Assembly (NCBI RefSeq): GCF_002029255.1
Contig: NZ_MZGT01000018.1
Coordinates: 1-64,000 of the forward strand
Direction: 5' to 3'
DNA length: 64,000 nucleotides
DNA from: Clostridium chromiireducens
GTDB lineage: Bacteria > Bacillota > Clostridia > Clostridiales > Clostridiaceae
In this document: positions 43,500 to 51,584 of the stretch, in pieces
Numbering within the stretch: position 1 is the stretch's first letter
How the letters are laid out: each line of letters starts with the position of its first letter
Made by a program: the position numbers and the translations under genes
Notes under the pieces: generated by a model
What the model was told of the DNA's origin: nothing
The model's input: only the letters and a program-made list of their open reading frames with translations
Database searches by the model: none

Positions 43500-44459
43500 C
43501 TAATCCCTTAATTTTTTTCCTGTTAATTTAAGAAATATCATCTCTAAGTTTCCTTCTTCACTTGTTATATGGCTTATTTTAAGATTTCTATCTACTAGAC
43601 TTAAAATTATTTTATCTAGATTTTCTATTTCTTTTATAGTTGTTATACTAAAACAATTATCCGTAAATACTACTTTTTGAATTCCTTCAATCTCATAAAA
43701 AAAGTCGTACTTAAATTTATTTCTATCCATATATTGAAAAGATGTTGAATCGATATATATCTTATACAGTCTTGTATTCCTATAACTTTCCATAAGTTCA
43801 GCTAGAGTTCCCTCTGCTATCTTAGTTCCGCTATCCATTATTACTACTCTATCAGCTATTTCTTCAACTTCTTCCATATAATGAGTTGTATATATAATAG
43901 TTGTTCCACCTTCTCTTAACTTTTTAATTGATTGTAGGATATGATTTCTTGATTGAGGATCAATTCCCACAGTAGGTTCGTCTAATATTAAAATTTGCGG
44001 CTTATGAGCTATTGCACAAGCTATATTAAGTCTTCGTTTCATACCACCAGAAAAAGTTATTGGTTTAATGTCCTTTTTATCTTCTAACCCTACCATACTT
44101 AATGCTTCTAAAACTGCTTTTCTTAGTACTTTACCACTTAATCCATATAAAGATGTAAAGAATTCAACATTCTTATATGCAGGGATATCTTCAAATATAG
44201 CTAGTTCTTGTGGTACAATACCAAGCTGTGATTTAATCCACTTTCTATTTTCTAGTATATCTCGTCCAAAGAATTTAATTTCTCCTTCATCATGTTTTAG
44301 TATTGTAGAAAGAATATTTATAGTAGTACTTTTTCCAGCACCATTCGGTCCTAATAAACCTAATATTTCTCCCTCATATAAATCAAAACTTAATCCATTA
44401 ACAGCTTTATTTTCTTTATAATACTTCTTTAAATTTTTAACTTTTAAAATTGCTTCCAT
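43500..44459 (-). CDS. ABC exporter ATP-binding protein
   Basis: A 319-residue ATPase of the CcmA/NatA drug-export type. It has Walker A GLLGPNGAGKST, signature TFSGGMKRRLNIA and Walker B ILILDEPTVGIDP. A C-terminal extension of about 90 residues after the NBD is typical for this subfamily. The ATG at 44459 with GAGGTG upstream is preferred; the earlier GTG lies inside that ribosome site. It is first in the four-gene minus-strand block with two permeases and the LuxR-type regulator. Confidence 0.9.
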   Translation of the reverse strand: MEAILKVKNLKKYYKENKAVNGLSFDLYEGEILGLLGPNGAGKSTTINILSTILKHDEGEIKFFGRDILENRKWIKSQLGIVPQELAIFEDIPAYKNVEFFTSLYGLSGKVLRKAVLEALSMVGLEDKKDIKPITFSGGMKRRLNIACAIAHKPQILILDEPTVGIDPQSRNHILQSIKKLREGGTTIIYTTHYMEEVEEIADRVVIMDSGTKIAEGTLAELMESYRNTRLYKIYIDSTSFQYMDRNKFKYDFFYEIEGIQKVVFTDNCFSITTIKEIENLDKIILSLVDRNLKISHITSEEGNLEMIFLKLTGKKLRD

Positions 44460-44791
44460 AATTTTCACCTCTGAGAATATAATACTCTTTAATCCTATGT
44501 GTTGTAATCAACCATAAGGTTGATTTAATGGTTGATTAAATTGAACCAACTTAGTTAAAGAAAAACAAAAAAGCATCCTCTTGATGATTTCAAAAAAATT
44601 GATCCAGAACTAAAATCTGAAATATTATGAATTATTTAAATATAAATTTTGTAAAAAACTTAAAAATAAATTGGAAAAATTTAATGATAATTTAAGATTA
44701 TATTAAGATATGGCATTAAATGTTATGGTAAGATAAAACCCATGATACTTATTTAACAAATGTGTCATTTATTATTAGGGGGGAAAATTAA
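44460..44791. other. Divergent intergenic region with OmpR-type direct repeats
   Basis: TTAAGA at 44692-44697 and again at 44703-44708 are direct repeats with an 11-bp period, as bound by OmpR/PhoP-type regulators. They abut the -35 position for an extended -10, TGGTAAGAT (44726-44734), of the plus-strand gene at 44792. Palindromic GGTTGATTTAATGGTTGATT near 44515-44537 lies toward the ABC genes and might bind a regulator. Confidence 0.4.
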
Positions 44792-45934
44792 ATGAAAAAA
44801 AGTGTAAAAAAAATTATTGCAATAGCTCTTATAGTCAGCGCCTTTAGTGCCGTTGTACCTGTGACAAGCTTAAATTTAATGACTACAAAAGCTTATGCAT
44901 CAACAGGTGATTTGACAAGTGTTAAATTAAAAACCTCTTCTGGAAGTAATACAATAAAAACTTATAGTGACGATGATTATAAAAGTAAACATGAAATAGA
45001 TGATAATGATTTCGTTTCAGGTGATACTTATTATGCTAAGACTTCATCAAAGAAAGTTAAGATAAGCGCAGATGGTGTTAATTCAAGTCTTATTAGAGTA
45101 TTTAAAGGAACATCAAGTTCTTCTAAAGGAATAAAAATAAGTAGTTCTATTGATTTATCATCAAATTCAACAACACTTACAATTAGAACATACAGCGAAG
45201 ATCCAGGCTCAAATATAAAATATAGTGATACATCAAAAAAAGTTAGTGAATATAAAATTAAAGTTAAATGTACATCAAGTTCATCTTCAGATGATGACGA
45301 CGATAATGATAATGTATATCTAAAAAGTATTTCTTTAAGTGATGGAACTTTAAATTTTTCAAAAAGTACTACAACTTATAATGTAAATGTCTCTGATTCA
45401 GTGAAAGAAATCAAAATAACAGCAAAGCCAGATTGTGATAGTGATGAATATGATGATTACGATGTTAAAATAGATGGAACTACAGTTGATGAGGATGATA
45501 AATTTAAAAAGTCAGTAAGTTTAAATAAGGGCAAAAATGAAATAAAAATAACGATTGAAGATAATGAAAATAATAAAAAAACATACACCTTAAATATAAC
45601 TAGAGCTAACTCTAGTACAAACAACACTAATACGAATGCAAATTCCGGAAATACTAATACACCAATGCCAACAATAACGGTAAAAACAAATCAGTGGGTC
45701 TTATTAAACGGAAGATGGCAATATAATGATTCTATAGGCATACCATTAAAGAGTCAGTGGTTCTTCGATAGAAATCTTTCAAAATGGTACCATCTCGGAT
45801 CGGATGGAAATATGCAGACTGGATGGATACTAGATGGTGGAAAATATTATTATTTATATTCTGATGGTTCAATGGCGACTAATACCAAAATTGGTAGTTA
45901 TAGTGTAGGATCTAATGGCGCTTGGATTAAATAA
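44792..45934 (+). CDS. Secreted cadherin-like/wall-binding repeat protein
   Basis: A 380-residue exported protein. The signal peptide has a lysine-rich start, IIAIALIVSAFSAVVPV and a likely cleavage after AYA (residue 37). A serine/lysine-rich region to about 165 and an acidic DDDDDNDN stretch follow. A cadherin-like beta-sandwich (PF12733 type) covers about 170-270: LSDGTLNFSKSTTTYNVNV ... KNEIKITIEDNENNKKTYTL. After a linker rich in N and T come choline-binding-type repeats: GRWQYND, WFFDRNLSKWYHLGSDGNMQ, TGWILDGGKYYYLYSDGSMA. It is a surface protein of unknown ligand. Confidence 0.85.
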   Translation: MKKSVKKIIAIALIVSAFSAVVPVTSLNLMTTKAYASTGDLTSVKLKTSSGSNTIKTYSDDDYKSKHEIDDNDFVSGDTYYAKTSSKKVKISADGVNSSLIRVFKGTSSSSKGIKISSSIDLSSNSTTLTIRTYSEDPGSNIKYSDTSKKVSEYKIKVKCTSSSSSDDDDDNDNVYLKSISLSDGTLNFSKSTTTYNVNVSDSVKEIKITAKPDCDSDEYDDYDVKIDGTTVDEDDKFKKSVSLNKGKNEIKITIEDNENNKKTYTLNITRANSSTNNTNTNANSGNTNTPMPTITVKTNQWVLLNGRWQYNDSIGIPLKSQWFFDRNLSKWYHLGSDGNMQTGWILDGGKYYYLYSDGSMATNTKIGSYSVGSNGAWIK

Positions 45935-45994
45935 TGGAGATTTTTACTATAATTTAGTTTAGACTTAAATTAATATTTATAAAATAATTTTTCT

Positions 45995-46034
45995 GTATAG
46001 TTCATATTCAATAGAAGTTGGATATGAACTATAC
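45995..46034. terminator. Bidirectional terminator
   Basis: GTATAGTTCATAT pairs with ATATGAACTATAC across a short loop (45995-46034). It separates convergent genes. Confidence 0.8.
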
Positions 46035-46111
46035 TTATTTTTATTATTCATCATATGGAATTATTGTTTATGCTTATATTAGTCTCATATATTATAACTT
46101 TGTGTTCTTTT

Positions 46112-47017
46112 TTAGTTTTCCTTCTTGCCAGATTTTTGATTTTCCCTTCCTGGTATATCAGATTTTTTATCTACAGGATTTACATTGAACTTTATTTCCT
46201 TACCATCTGAAGTTGCTATTATCGTTCCTTGTAAATCTGTTCTAAACACATTAATGTTTTTTCCTTTAAGTCTATCTATTGTTTCTTTATGAGGATGACC
46301 ATAATCATTTCCTTTTTCACAACTTATAATTGCATACTTTGGATTAACTTGATCAAGAAATGCTTGTGTAGTTGATGAATTACTCCCATGATGTCCAACT
46401 TTTAAAACGTCTGCTCTGATATCTAATTGCTTTCCTAATATCTCTTTTTCTGAGACATCCTCTGCATCCCCCATAAATATAAAGTTTTTATTACCATATT
46501 TTAATTTAATAACAATAGAATAATTATTCATATCTTCGTATTTACTGCTATTAGGCGCTAAAAATGTTAAAGTAGCTTTTCCTACATTAAGCTCATCCCC
46601 AACTTTAGGTACATTTATTTTTAAATTCTTTGACTTTAACGCCTTTACCATATTTTCATAGGTTTTAGTAGTCGCTGTGACCTTTGGAGCGTAAAATGTT
46701 CTAACGTTGCAATTGTTAATAACATTGTCCATACTTCCAATATGATCTTCATGAGGATGGGTTGCTATAACATAGTCTAATGAAGTAATTCCAATTGATT
46801 TTAGGTAATTTAAAGCTTTTTTATCACTCGTACCTGCATCAATTAAAATATTCTTTCCATCAATCTGTATTAATTCTGAATCACCTTGTCCAACGTCAAT
46901 ATAATGTATCTTTAAATTTTCTTCTTCAACAAGCTTACTATTATTTCCACATGAGACTAAAAATAATGTACACAGAAACGCTAGTAATAAACATAAAATT
47001 TTTTTATTTTTTCTCAT
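46112..47017 (-). CDS. MBL-fold hydrolase lipoprotein, ComEC C-domain type
   Basis: A 301-residue lipoprotein with a signal of KKILCLLLAFLCTLFLVSC (lipidated Cys). The beta-lactamase-fold domain resembles the C-terminal nuclease-like domain of ComEC/Rec2: IHYIDVGQGDSELIQIDGK, then ATHPHEDHIGSMDNVI with the metal-binding HxHxDH form, FMGDAEDVSEKE, and VGHHGSNSS. Stand-alone secreted copies are common in clostridia and may be extracellular nucleases or phosphodiesterases. It is monocistronic, with GGAGGT... upstream spacing slightly long. Substrate not known. Confidence 0.85.
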   Translation of the reverse strand: MRKNKKILCLLLAFLCTLFLVSCGNNSKLVEEENLKIHYIDVGQGDSELIQIDGKNILIDAGTSDKKALNYLKSIGITSLDYVIATHPHEDHIGSMDNVINNCNVRTFYAPKVTATTKTYENMVKALKSKNLKINVPKVGDELNVGKATLTFLAPNSSKYEDMNNYSIVIKLKYGNKNFIFMGDAEDVSEKEILGKQLDIRADVLKVGHHGSNSSTTQAFLDQVNPKYAIISCEKGNDYGHPHKETIDRLKGKNINVFRTDLQGTIIATSDGKEIKFNVNPVDKKSDIPGRENQKSGKKEN

Positions 47018-47364
47018 TTAAATTTCCACCTCACATACTACTAATTGTATATATATACATTCTTTTGTCAATAATTCAAGTGAAACATAACCTTCCCCAT
47101 TAAAAGAATTGTTCCACTTAAGTTATATTTAACTCCTTTAAGTTAATTGGTAATTTCTAAAGATAGATGGCTTAAGCCATCTATTTTTGGGCTTGTTTTT
47201 ATCTATAGTATTTTGTTAATTTACAAAATTAATTTTAGCCATTCAATTTATATATTTTATCAACTATAATTCAAAAAAGATAGCATTATACCAGGATATA
47301 ACCCATTAATGCTATCTTTTTCTATTTATTATATTATTATTTTAATCAACCATAAACAACATAT
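47018..47364. other. Intergenic region with two hairpins
   Basis: TAGATGGCTTAAGCCATCTA (47164-47183) is a perfect palindrome followed by TTTTT. AAAAGATAGCATTA (47275-47288) and TAATGCTATCTTTT (47307-47320) form a terminator for the minus-strand deacetylase gene. Nothing else is recognised. Confidence 0.7.
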
Positions 47365-48120
47365 TTATTTATTTTTTAATGGAAAATATAATTCTGCTGT
47401 ATCTTCAGTAATAGTTTTAAATTCATATCCACTATTTTTATAGAATTTTATTATTTTGGGAAGTGCTTGGCATGTATTTCTGTTCATATCTGTGCAATGC
47501 ATCAATAAAATAATATTATTCATCTTATCGCTTCCCTTTATAGCTTTTCTGTATAAGTTATATGGAGAATCCTGCGGGTTTAATCCATCACAATTATCCA
47601 AATCCCAGTCATATACCCTAAAATCATTCTCGTGTAATTTATTTAAATAACTTTTACTTAAATGCTTACAGCTTCCACCCGGAAATCTAATAATATTTGG
47701 TGAAATTCCAACTACCTTCTGTATTTCACTTCGACAATCAATCATCTCTTGAATAAATTTATCTTCATCACAATAAATTCTTCTGAAATTATGAGTATAA
47801 GTATGAAGTCCTATACTATTTCCCTCATCATATATCCTTTTTACTACGTCTTCCTTGCCTTCAATTTGATTGCCAATTAAAAAGAAAGTTGCATTTACTT
47901 CATTATCTTTTAATATATCCAATACTTTATTAGTAACCTTATAGCTAGGTCCATCATCAAATGTTAGATATATTATTTTTTTATTTTCATCAACACTACA
48001 ATCATTTTCCGAGCAAGGCTTATTCTCTGCCGCAAAAATACAATTGTTATTCTCATTAATTATTGAAGTAATTAACAAGCTAAAAAAAATAAATATAATA
48101 CACTTTAGTTTACTTTTCAC
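47365..48120 (-). CDS. Polysaccharide deacetylase (NodB domain), exported
   Basis: A 251-residue carbohydrate esterase family 4 enzyme that removes acetyl groups from peptidoglycan or another glycan. An N-terminal hydrophobic signal (IIFIFFSLLITSIINE) indicates export. The catalytic motifs are YLTFDDGPS (motif 1), HTYTHNFRR (motif 2 metal ligands), RFPGGS (motif 3), DWDLDNCD (motif 4) and LLMHC (motif 5). It most resembles PdaA-like enzymes of spore formers, so a cortex or wall role is plausible. It is a single gene. Confidence 0.9.
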   Translation of the reverse strand: MKSKLKCIIFIFFSLLITSIINENNNCIFAAENKPCSENDCSVDENKKIIYLTFDDGPSYKVTNKVLDILKDNEVNATFFLIGNQIEGKEDVVKRIYDEGNSIGLHTYTHNFRRIYCDEDKFIQEMIDCRSEIQKVVGISPNIIRFPGGSCKHLSKSYLNKLHENDFRVYDWDLDNCDGLNPQDSPYNLYRKAIKGSDKMNNIILLMHCTDMNRNTCQALPKIIKFYKNSGYEFKTITEDTAELYFPLKNK

Positions 48121-48227
48121 TTTTTTCCTCCTATGTACATTAGTTTTTTATAGTAGAAGTTCTTAGTTCATATTGTTTGCATTTTTACTTTTTTTATTTA
48201 TAGAATTAATCATATACCTTCTAATAA

Positions 48228-48262
48228 AAAATGCAGCCATAAAAAATATGACTGCATTTTTT
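48228..48262 (-). terminator. Minus-strand terminator of the CAGTCA/TGGCTG family
   Basis: On the minus strand AAAATGCAGTCATA pairs with TATGGCTGCATTTT through one G-U, followed by TTATTAG. It ends the metal ATPase transcription unit. Confidence 0.85.
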
Positions 48263-48269
48263 AGAATAT

Positions 48270-50699
48270 TTACATGTTCTCTACCTTCATGGCTCTCATA
48301 GCATTTAATACTGCAAGTAGTGCTACTCCAACATCTCCAAATACTGCTTCCCACATAGTTCCAAGTCCAAAGGCTACAAGAACTAATATTATAACCTTAA
48401 CACCTAAAGCAAAAACTATATTTTGCATTACTATGCTTCTTGTTTTCTTTGCTATCTTTATAGCTGAAGCAATTTTTGAAGGTTCATCTGTCATTATAAC
48501 AACATCAGCCGCTTCAATTGCAGCATCTGAACCAACACCACCCATCGCTATTCCAATATCAGCTCTAGCTAAAACTGGCGCATCATTTATTCCATCTCCT
48601 ACAAATACTATCTTACCTTTAGGTGATTTTTCTTTAAATAAAGCTTCAAGTCTTTCTACTTTTTGGTCTGGTAATAATTCAGCATGAACTTCATCTAATC
48701 CTAATTCTTTAGCAATTTTAGTTCCAACAGTTTTATTATCACCTGTGAGCATAACTGTCTTCTTAACTCCAATATCTTTTAATGCTTTTATTGCTTTTAC
48801 TGAATCTTCTTTTACCTCATCAGAAATAACTATATATCCTGCATATTTTTTATCTATAGCAACATGCACCACAGTACCAATAGTTTCTACTTGCTTATAA
48901 GCTATATTTTCTTTATTCATTAATTTATAATTACCAGCCAGTACTTCTTTACCGTCCAGAATAACTTTAACTCCATGACCTGATATTTCTTCATAGTCTT
49001 TTATTTTATCTCTGATTATTTCGCTTCCATAAGCTCTTAATATAGAAGTTGCTATTGGATGGTTAGAATAATTTTCTGCATAAGCCGCACAAGCTACAAG
49101 TTCATCTTCTGAAATATTATTTTCTGGTTTTATTTCTGTCACTTTAAATATACCTTTAGTAAGTGTTCCAGTTTTATCAAATACAACCATTTCAACATCA
49201 TTTAAAGCTTCAAGATAATTTCCACCCTTAACTAATATTCCATTTTTTGACGCTCCGCCTATTCCTCCAAAGAAACCAAGAGGTATAGATACAACTAAAG
49301 CACAAGGACAAGATACTACTAAAAATGCTAATGCTCTATAAACCCATTCAGAAAATGTTGCGCCATCAATTACAAGTGGTGGAATTGCTGCTAGTGCCAA
49401 AGCTGCAAAAACAACAGCTGGAGTATAATATCTTGCAAACTTTGTTATAAAGTTTTCTGTTGGAGCTTTTTTACTGCTTGCATTTTGAACTAAATCTAGT
49501 ATCTTTGCAACTGTAGAATCTCCAAATTCTTTTTCTACTTCTATTGTTAAAAGTCCGTTTTTATTAATAACTCCACTTAAAATACTATCTCCAACTCCTA
49601 CTTTTCTAGGAACTGACTCACCTGTTAATGCAGCAGTATCAACCATAGAATTTCCTTCAATTACTTTACCATCTAAAGGAACTTTCTCACCTGGTTTAAC
49701 TATTATAACATCACCTATCTTAACTTCTTCTGGATCTACATTTTTAATCTCATCATTTATTTTCAAGTTAGCGAAGTCTGGTCTAATATCCATCAGAGCT
49801 GAAATAGATTTTCTTGAACGATTAACCGCCATATCTTGGAACATTTCTCCTATTTGATAGAAAAGCATAACAGCAACACCCTCTGGATATTCACCTATTG
49901 CAAATGCACCAATTGTTGCTATACTCATTAAGAAATTTTCATCAAACACTTGACCTCTGCGTATATTTCTTAAAGCGCCTAAAACTACTTCTCCTCCTAT
50001 GAGTACATAACTTATCAAATACAATACTAGTTCTATTACACTTGGAAACTTCATAGCAGTTGCTACTCCAAAAATCAAAGCACCAATAGCAAATCTAATT
50101 ATTTCACTCTTATTATTCTCTTCTTCTGCTTCTTCCTCTTTGTTTTTTAATGAATTATTTTTATCGTCAATAACAACTACTTTTACATCAGGTTCAATTC
50201 TTTTAACTAAACCTTTAATATTATCTATAATAGCATTTTGTTTTGAAGAATCTTCTATTTCTATGATTAGTTTTGTTGATATAAAATCTACTAATGCTGA
50301 TTTCACACCATCTATAGTATTTGATTCTCTTTCAATTTTAGCAGCACAGTTGCCACAACATAATCCTTCAAGTAAAATCTCTTTTCTTAAAGATTTTTCT
50401 ATCACTTTTTCTTTTACTTTAACATGGGATTCAATACTTGTTACAATATTAGTAACAACTTTTATTAATTCTTCTATCCCTGTAATTTCTTTTATCTCTA
50501 ATGTTAAAGTTTTAGTAAGAAAATTTACATTGGCGGAATTAATTCCTTCTAATTCATTTACTTTTTGCTCTATTTTAGCTGCGCAGTTTGCACATCCAAG
50601 TCCTTCTAAAATAAATTCTTTTTTTATTTTTCGTACATTATTTTTATTCGATAATTGAGCTTTAACAGGACTGCTAGCTATTTTTATATTACTTGCCAT
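48270..50699 (-). CDS. Heavy-metal P1B-type ATPase (Cd/Zn/Pb class)
   Basis: An 809-residue metal efflux pump. Two N-terminal HMA domains have GLGCANCAAKIE and GLCCGNCAAKIE. A transmembrane region carries the metal site CPC in VSCPCALVVS. The phosphorylation site is DKTGTLTKG, with TGES in the actuator domain and GDGINDAP in the hinge. The HMA motif CxxC and the CPC site with a cadC-type gene upstream point to Cd2+, Zn2+ or Pb2+ export rather than copper. It lies 20 bp after the ArsR-type gene and is probably cotranscribed. Confidence 0.92.
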   Translation of the reverse strand: MASNIKIASSPVKAQLSNKNNVRKIKKEFILEGLGCANCAAKIEQKVNELEGINSANVNFLTKTLTLEIKEITGIEELIKVVTNIVTSIESHVKVKEKVIEKSLRKEILLEGLCCGNCAAKIERESNTIDGVKSALVDFISTKLIIEIEDSSKQNAIIDNIKGLVKRIEPDVKVVVIDDKNNSLKNKEEEAEEENNKSEIIRFAIGALIFGVATAMKFPSVIELVLYLISYVLIGGEVVLGALRNIRRGQVFDENFLMSIATIGAFAIGEYPEGVAVMLFYQIGEMFQDMAVNRSRKSISALMDIRPDFANLKINDEIKNVDPEEVKIGDVIIVKPGEKVPLDGKVIEGNSMVDTAALTGESVPRKVGVGDSILSGVINKNGLLTIEVEKEFGDSTVAKILDLVQNASSKKAPTENFITKFARYYTPAVVFAALALAAIPPLVIDGATFSEWVYRALAFLVVSCPCALVVSIPLGFFGGIGGASKNGILVKGGNYLEALNDVEMVVFDKTGTLTKGIFKVTEIKPENNISEDELVACAAYAENYSNHPIATSILRAYGSEIIRDKIKDYEEISGHGVKVILDGKEVLAGNYKLMNKENIAYKQVETIGTVVHVAIDKKYAGYIVISDEVKEDSVKAIKALKDIGVKKTVMLTGDNKTVGTKIAKELGLDEVHAELLPDQKVERLEALFKEKSPKGKIVFVGDGINDAPVLARADIGIAMGGVGSDAAIEAADVVIMTDEPSKIASAIKIAKKTRSIVMQNIVFALGVKVIILVLVAFGLGTMWEAVFGDVGVALLAVLNAMRAMKVENM

Positions 50700-50719
50700 A
50701 ATTTATTCCCCCAATCAAA

Positions 50720-51094
50720 CTATTTTTTCTCTGATATATGAATCAACCCCTGATCAAAAATACTCTTAACATGTTCATCATCTAATGAATAATAGACTAC
50801 TTTACCATTCTTTTTGTATTTTACGAGTCTTGCTTGTTTCAAAACTCTTAGCTGATGTGAAATAGCTGATTGAGTCATTCCAAAAAGTGCTGCTATATCA
50901 CAAACGCACATTTCCGCTTCAAATAGTGCACATAATATTTTTATTCTTGTTGAATCACCAAGAACTTTAAATAAATCAGCTAAATCATAGAGAGTCTCCT
51001 CTTCAGGTATGGATTGCTTAACTTTATTAACTATATCTTCATGAATTATCGTGCAATTACAAATTTCAATATTATTATTTTCCACGCTCGTCAC
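50720..51094 (-). CDS. cadC: CadC-type ArsR-family metal-sensing repressor
   Basis: A 124-residue winged-helix repressor. The Cd/Pb-binding cysteines of CadC are present: Cys12 and Cys14 near the N-terminus (EICNCTII) and Cys63 and Cys65 in the helix motif EMCVCDIA. The recognition helix lies in MTQSAISHQLRVLKQARLVK and the wing in KNGKVVYYSL. It represses its own promoter and the downstream ATPase until metal binds. It is followed after 20 bp by the P-type ATPase. Confidence 0.92.
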   Translation of the reverse strand: MTSVENNNIEICNCTIIHEDIVNKVKQSIPEEETLYDLADLFKVLGDSTRIKILCALFEAEMCVCDIAALFGMTQSAISHQLRVLKQARLVKYKKNGKVVYYSLDDEHVKSIFDQGLIHISEKK

Positions 51095-51109
51095 CTCTTC
51101 GCTTGAACA

Positions 51110-51127
51110 TATGAATATCTATTCATA
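51110..51127 (-). promoter_or_regulatory. CadC/SmtB-type operator
   Basis: TATGAATATCTATTCATA, an imperfect 18-bp palindrome (7-bp arms), matches the ArsR/SmtB family site form TATGAA-N-TTCATA. It lies 16 bp upstream of the cadC start, where a repressor would block transcription. Confidence 0.75.
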
Positions 51128-51416
51128 CGTTTATTATATGCAAAGTTCATTTACTTTGTCAATAGAATTGATAATTATTTTCAGTTTTGCCAAAAGAAAA
51201 ATTTAATCTGATTAAATATGATATACATTAGTTACCCTTGATTCTCTAAAATTATTTAAATTCATAACTATTTTCCCCTTATATTTAATTCTAAACAATT
51301 AATAATAGAATTTCTTTCGAAGCCATCATTCTATGTGGCTTACCTATTATAAAATGTGAACTCAAAGGACTGATATAATATATACAATTGAATAGTATCA
51401 AAAAGAAGTAGGACAA

Positions 51417-51462
51417 ACCTATATATAGTATTTCGTCATTTTATCAACACAAGATATTGTGT
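51417..51462 (+). promoter_or_regulatory. Tandem NrdR-like boxes upstream of the RNR gene
   Basis: ACACAAGATATTGTGT (51447-51462) is close to the NrdR consensus ACAC-N8-GTGT, palindromic at 14 of 16 positions. A weaker box, ACCTATATATAGTATT (51417-51432), is centred 30 bp upstream, the usual three-turn spacing of NrdR pairs. No cobalamin riboswitch core was found in 51128-51584. Confidence 0.65.
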
Positions 51463-51584
51463 TTTTGGTTTAAATATATTAAAATAATAGTATCTTTTTT
51501 ATTTGCAGATATTATAACTAGAAATAATAATAGGATACATAAGTAATTTTTAGGACCTTATACAGCAAAACTGGAGGAATATAT

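Noticed and set aside
48163-48354. 63-codon minus-strand ORF at the end of the metal ATPase gene
   Set aside because: It overlaps the ATPase C-terminus in another frame and crosses its terminator.
51128-51584. Cobalamin riboswitch before the B12-dependent RNR
   Set aside because: No B12-box core such as GCCACTG and no terminator; NrdR-type boxes were found instead.
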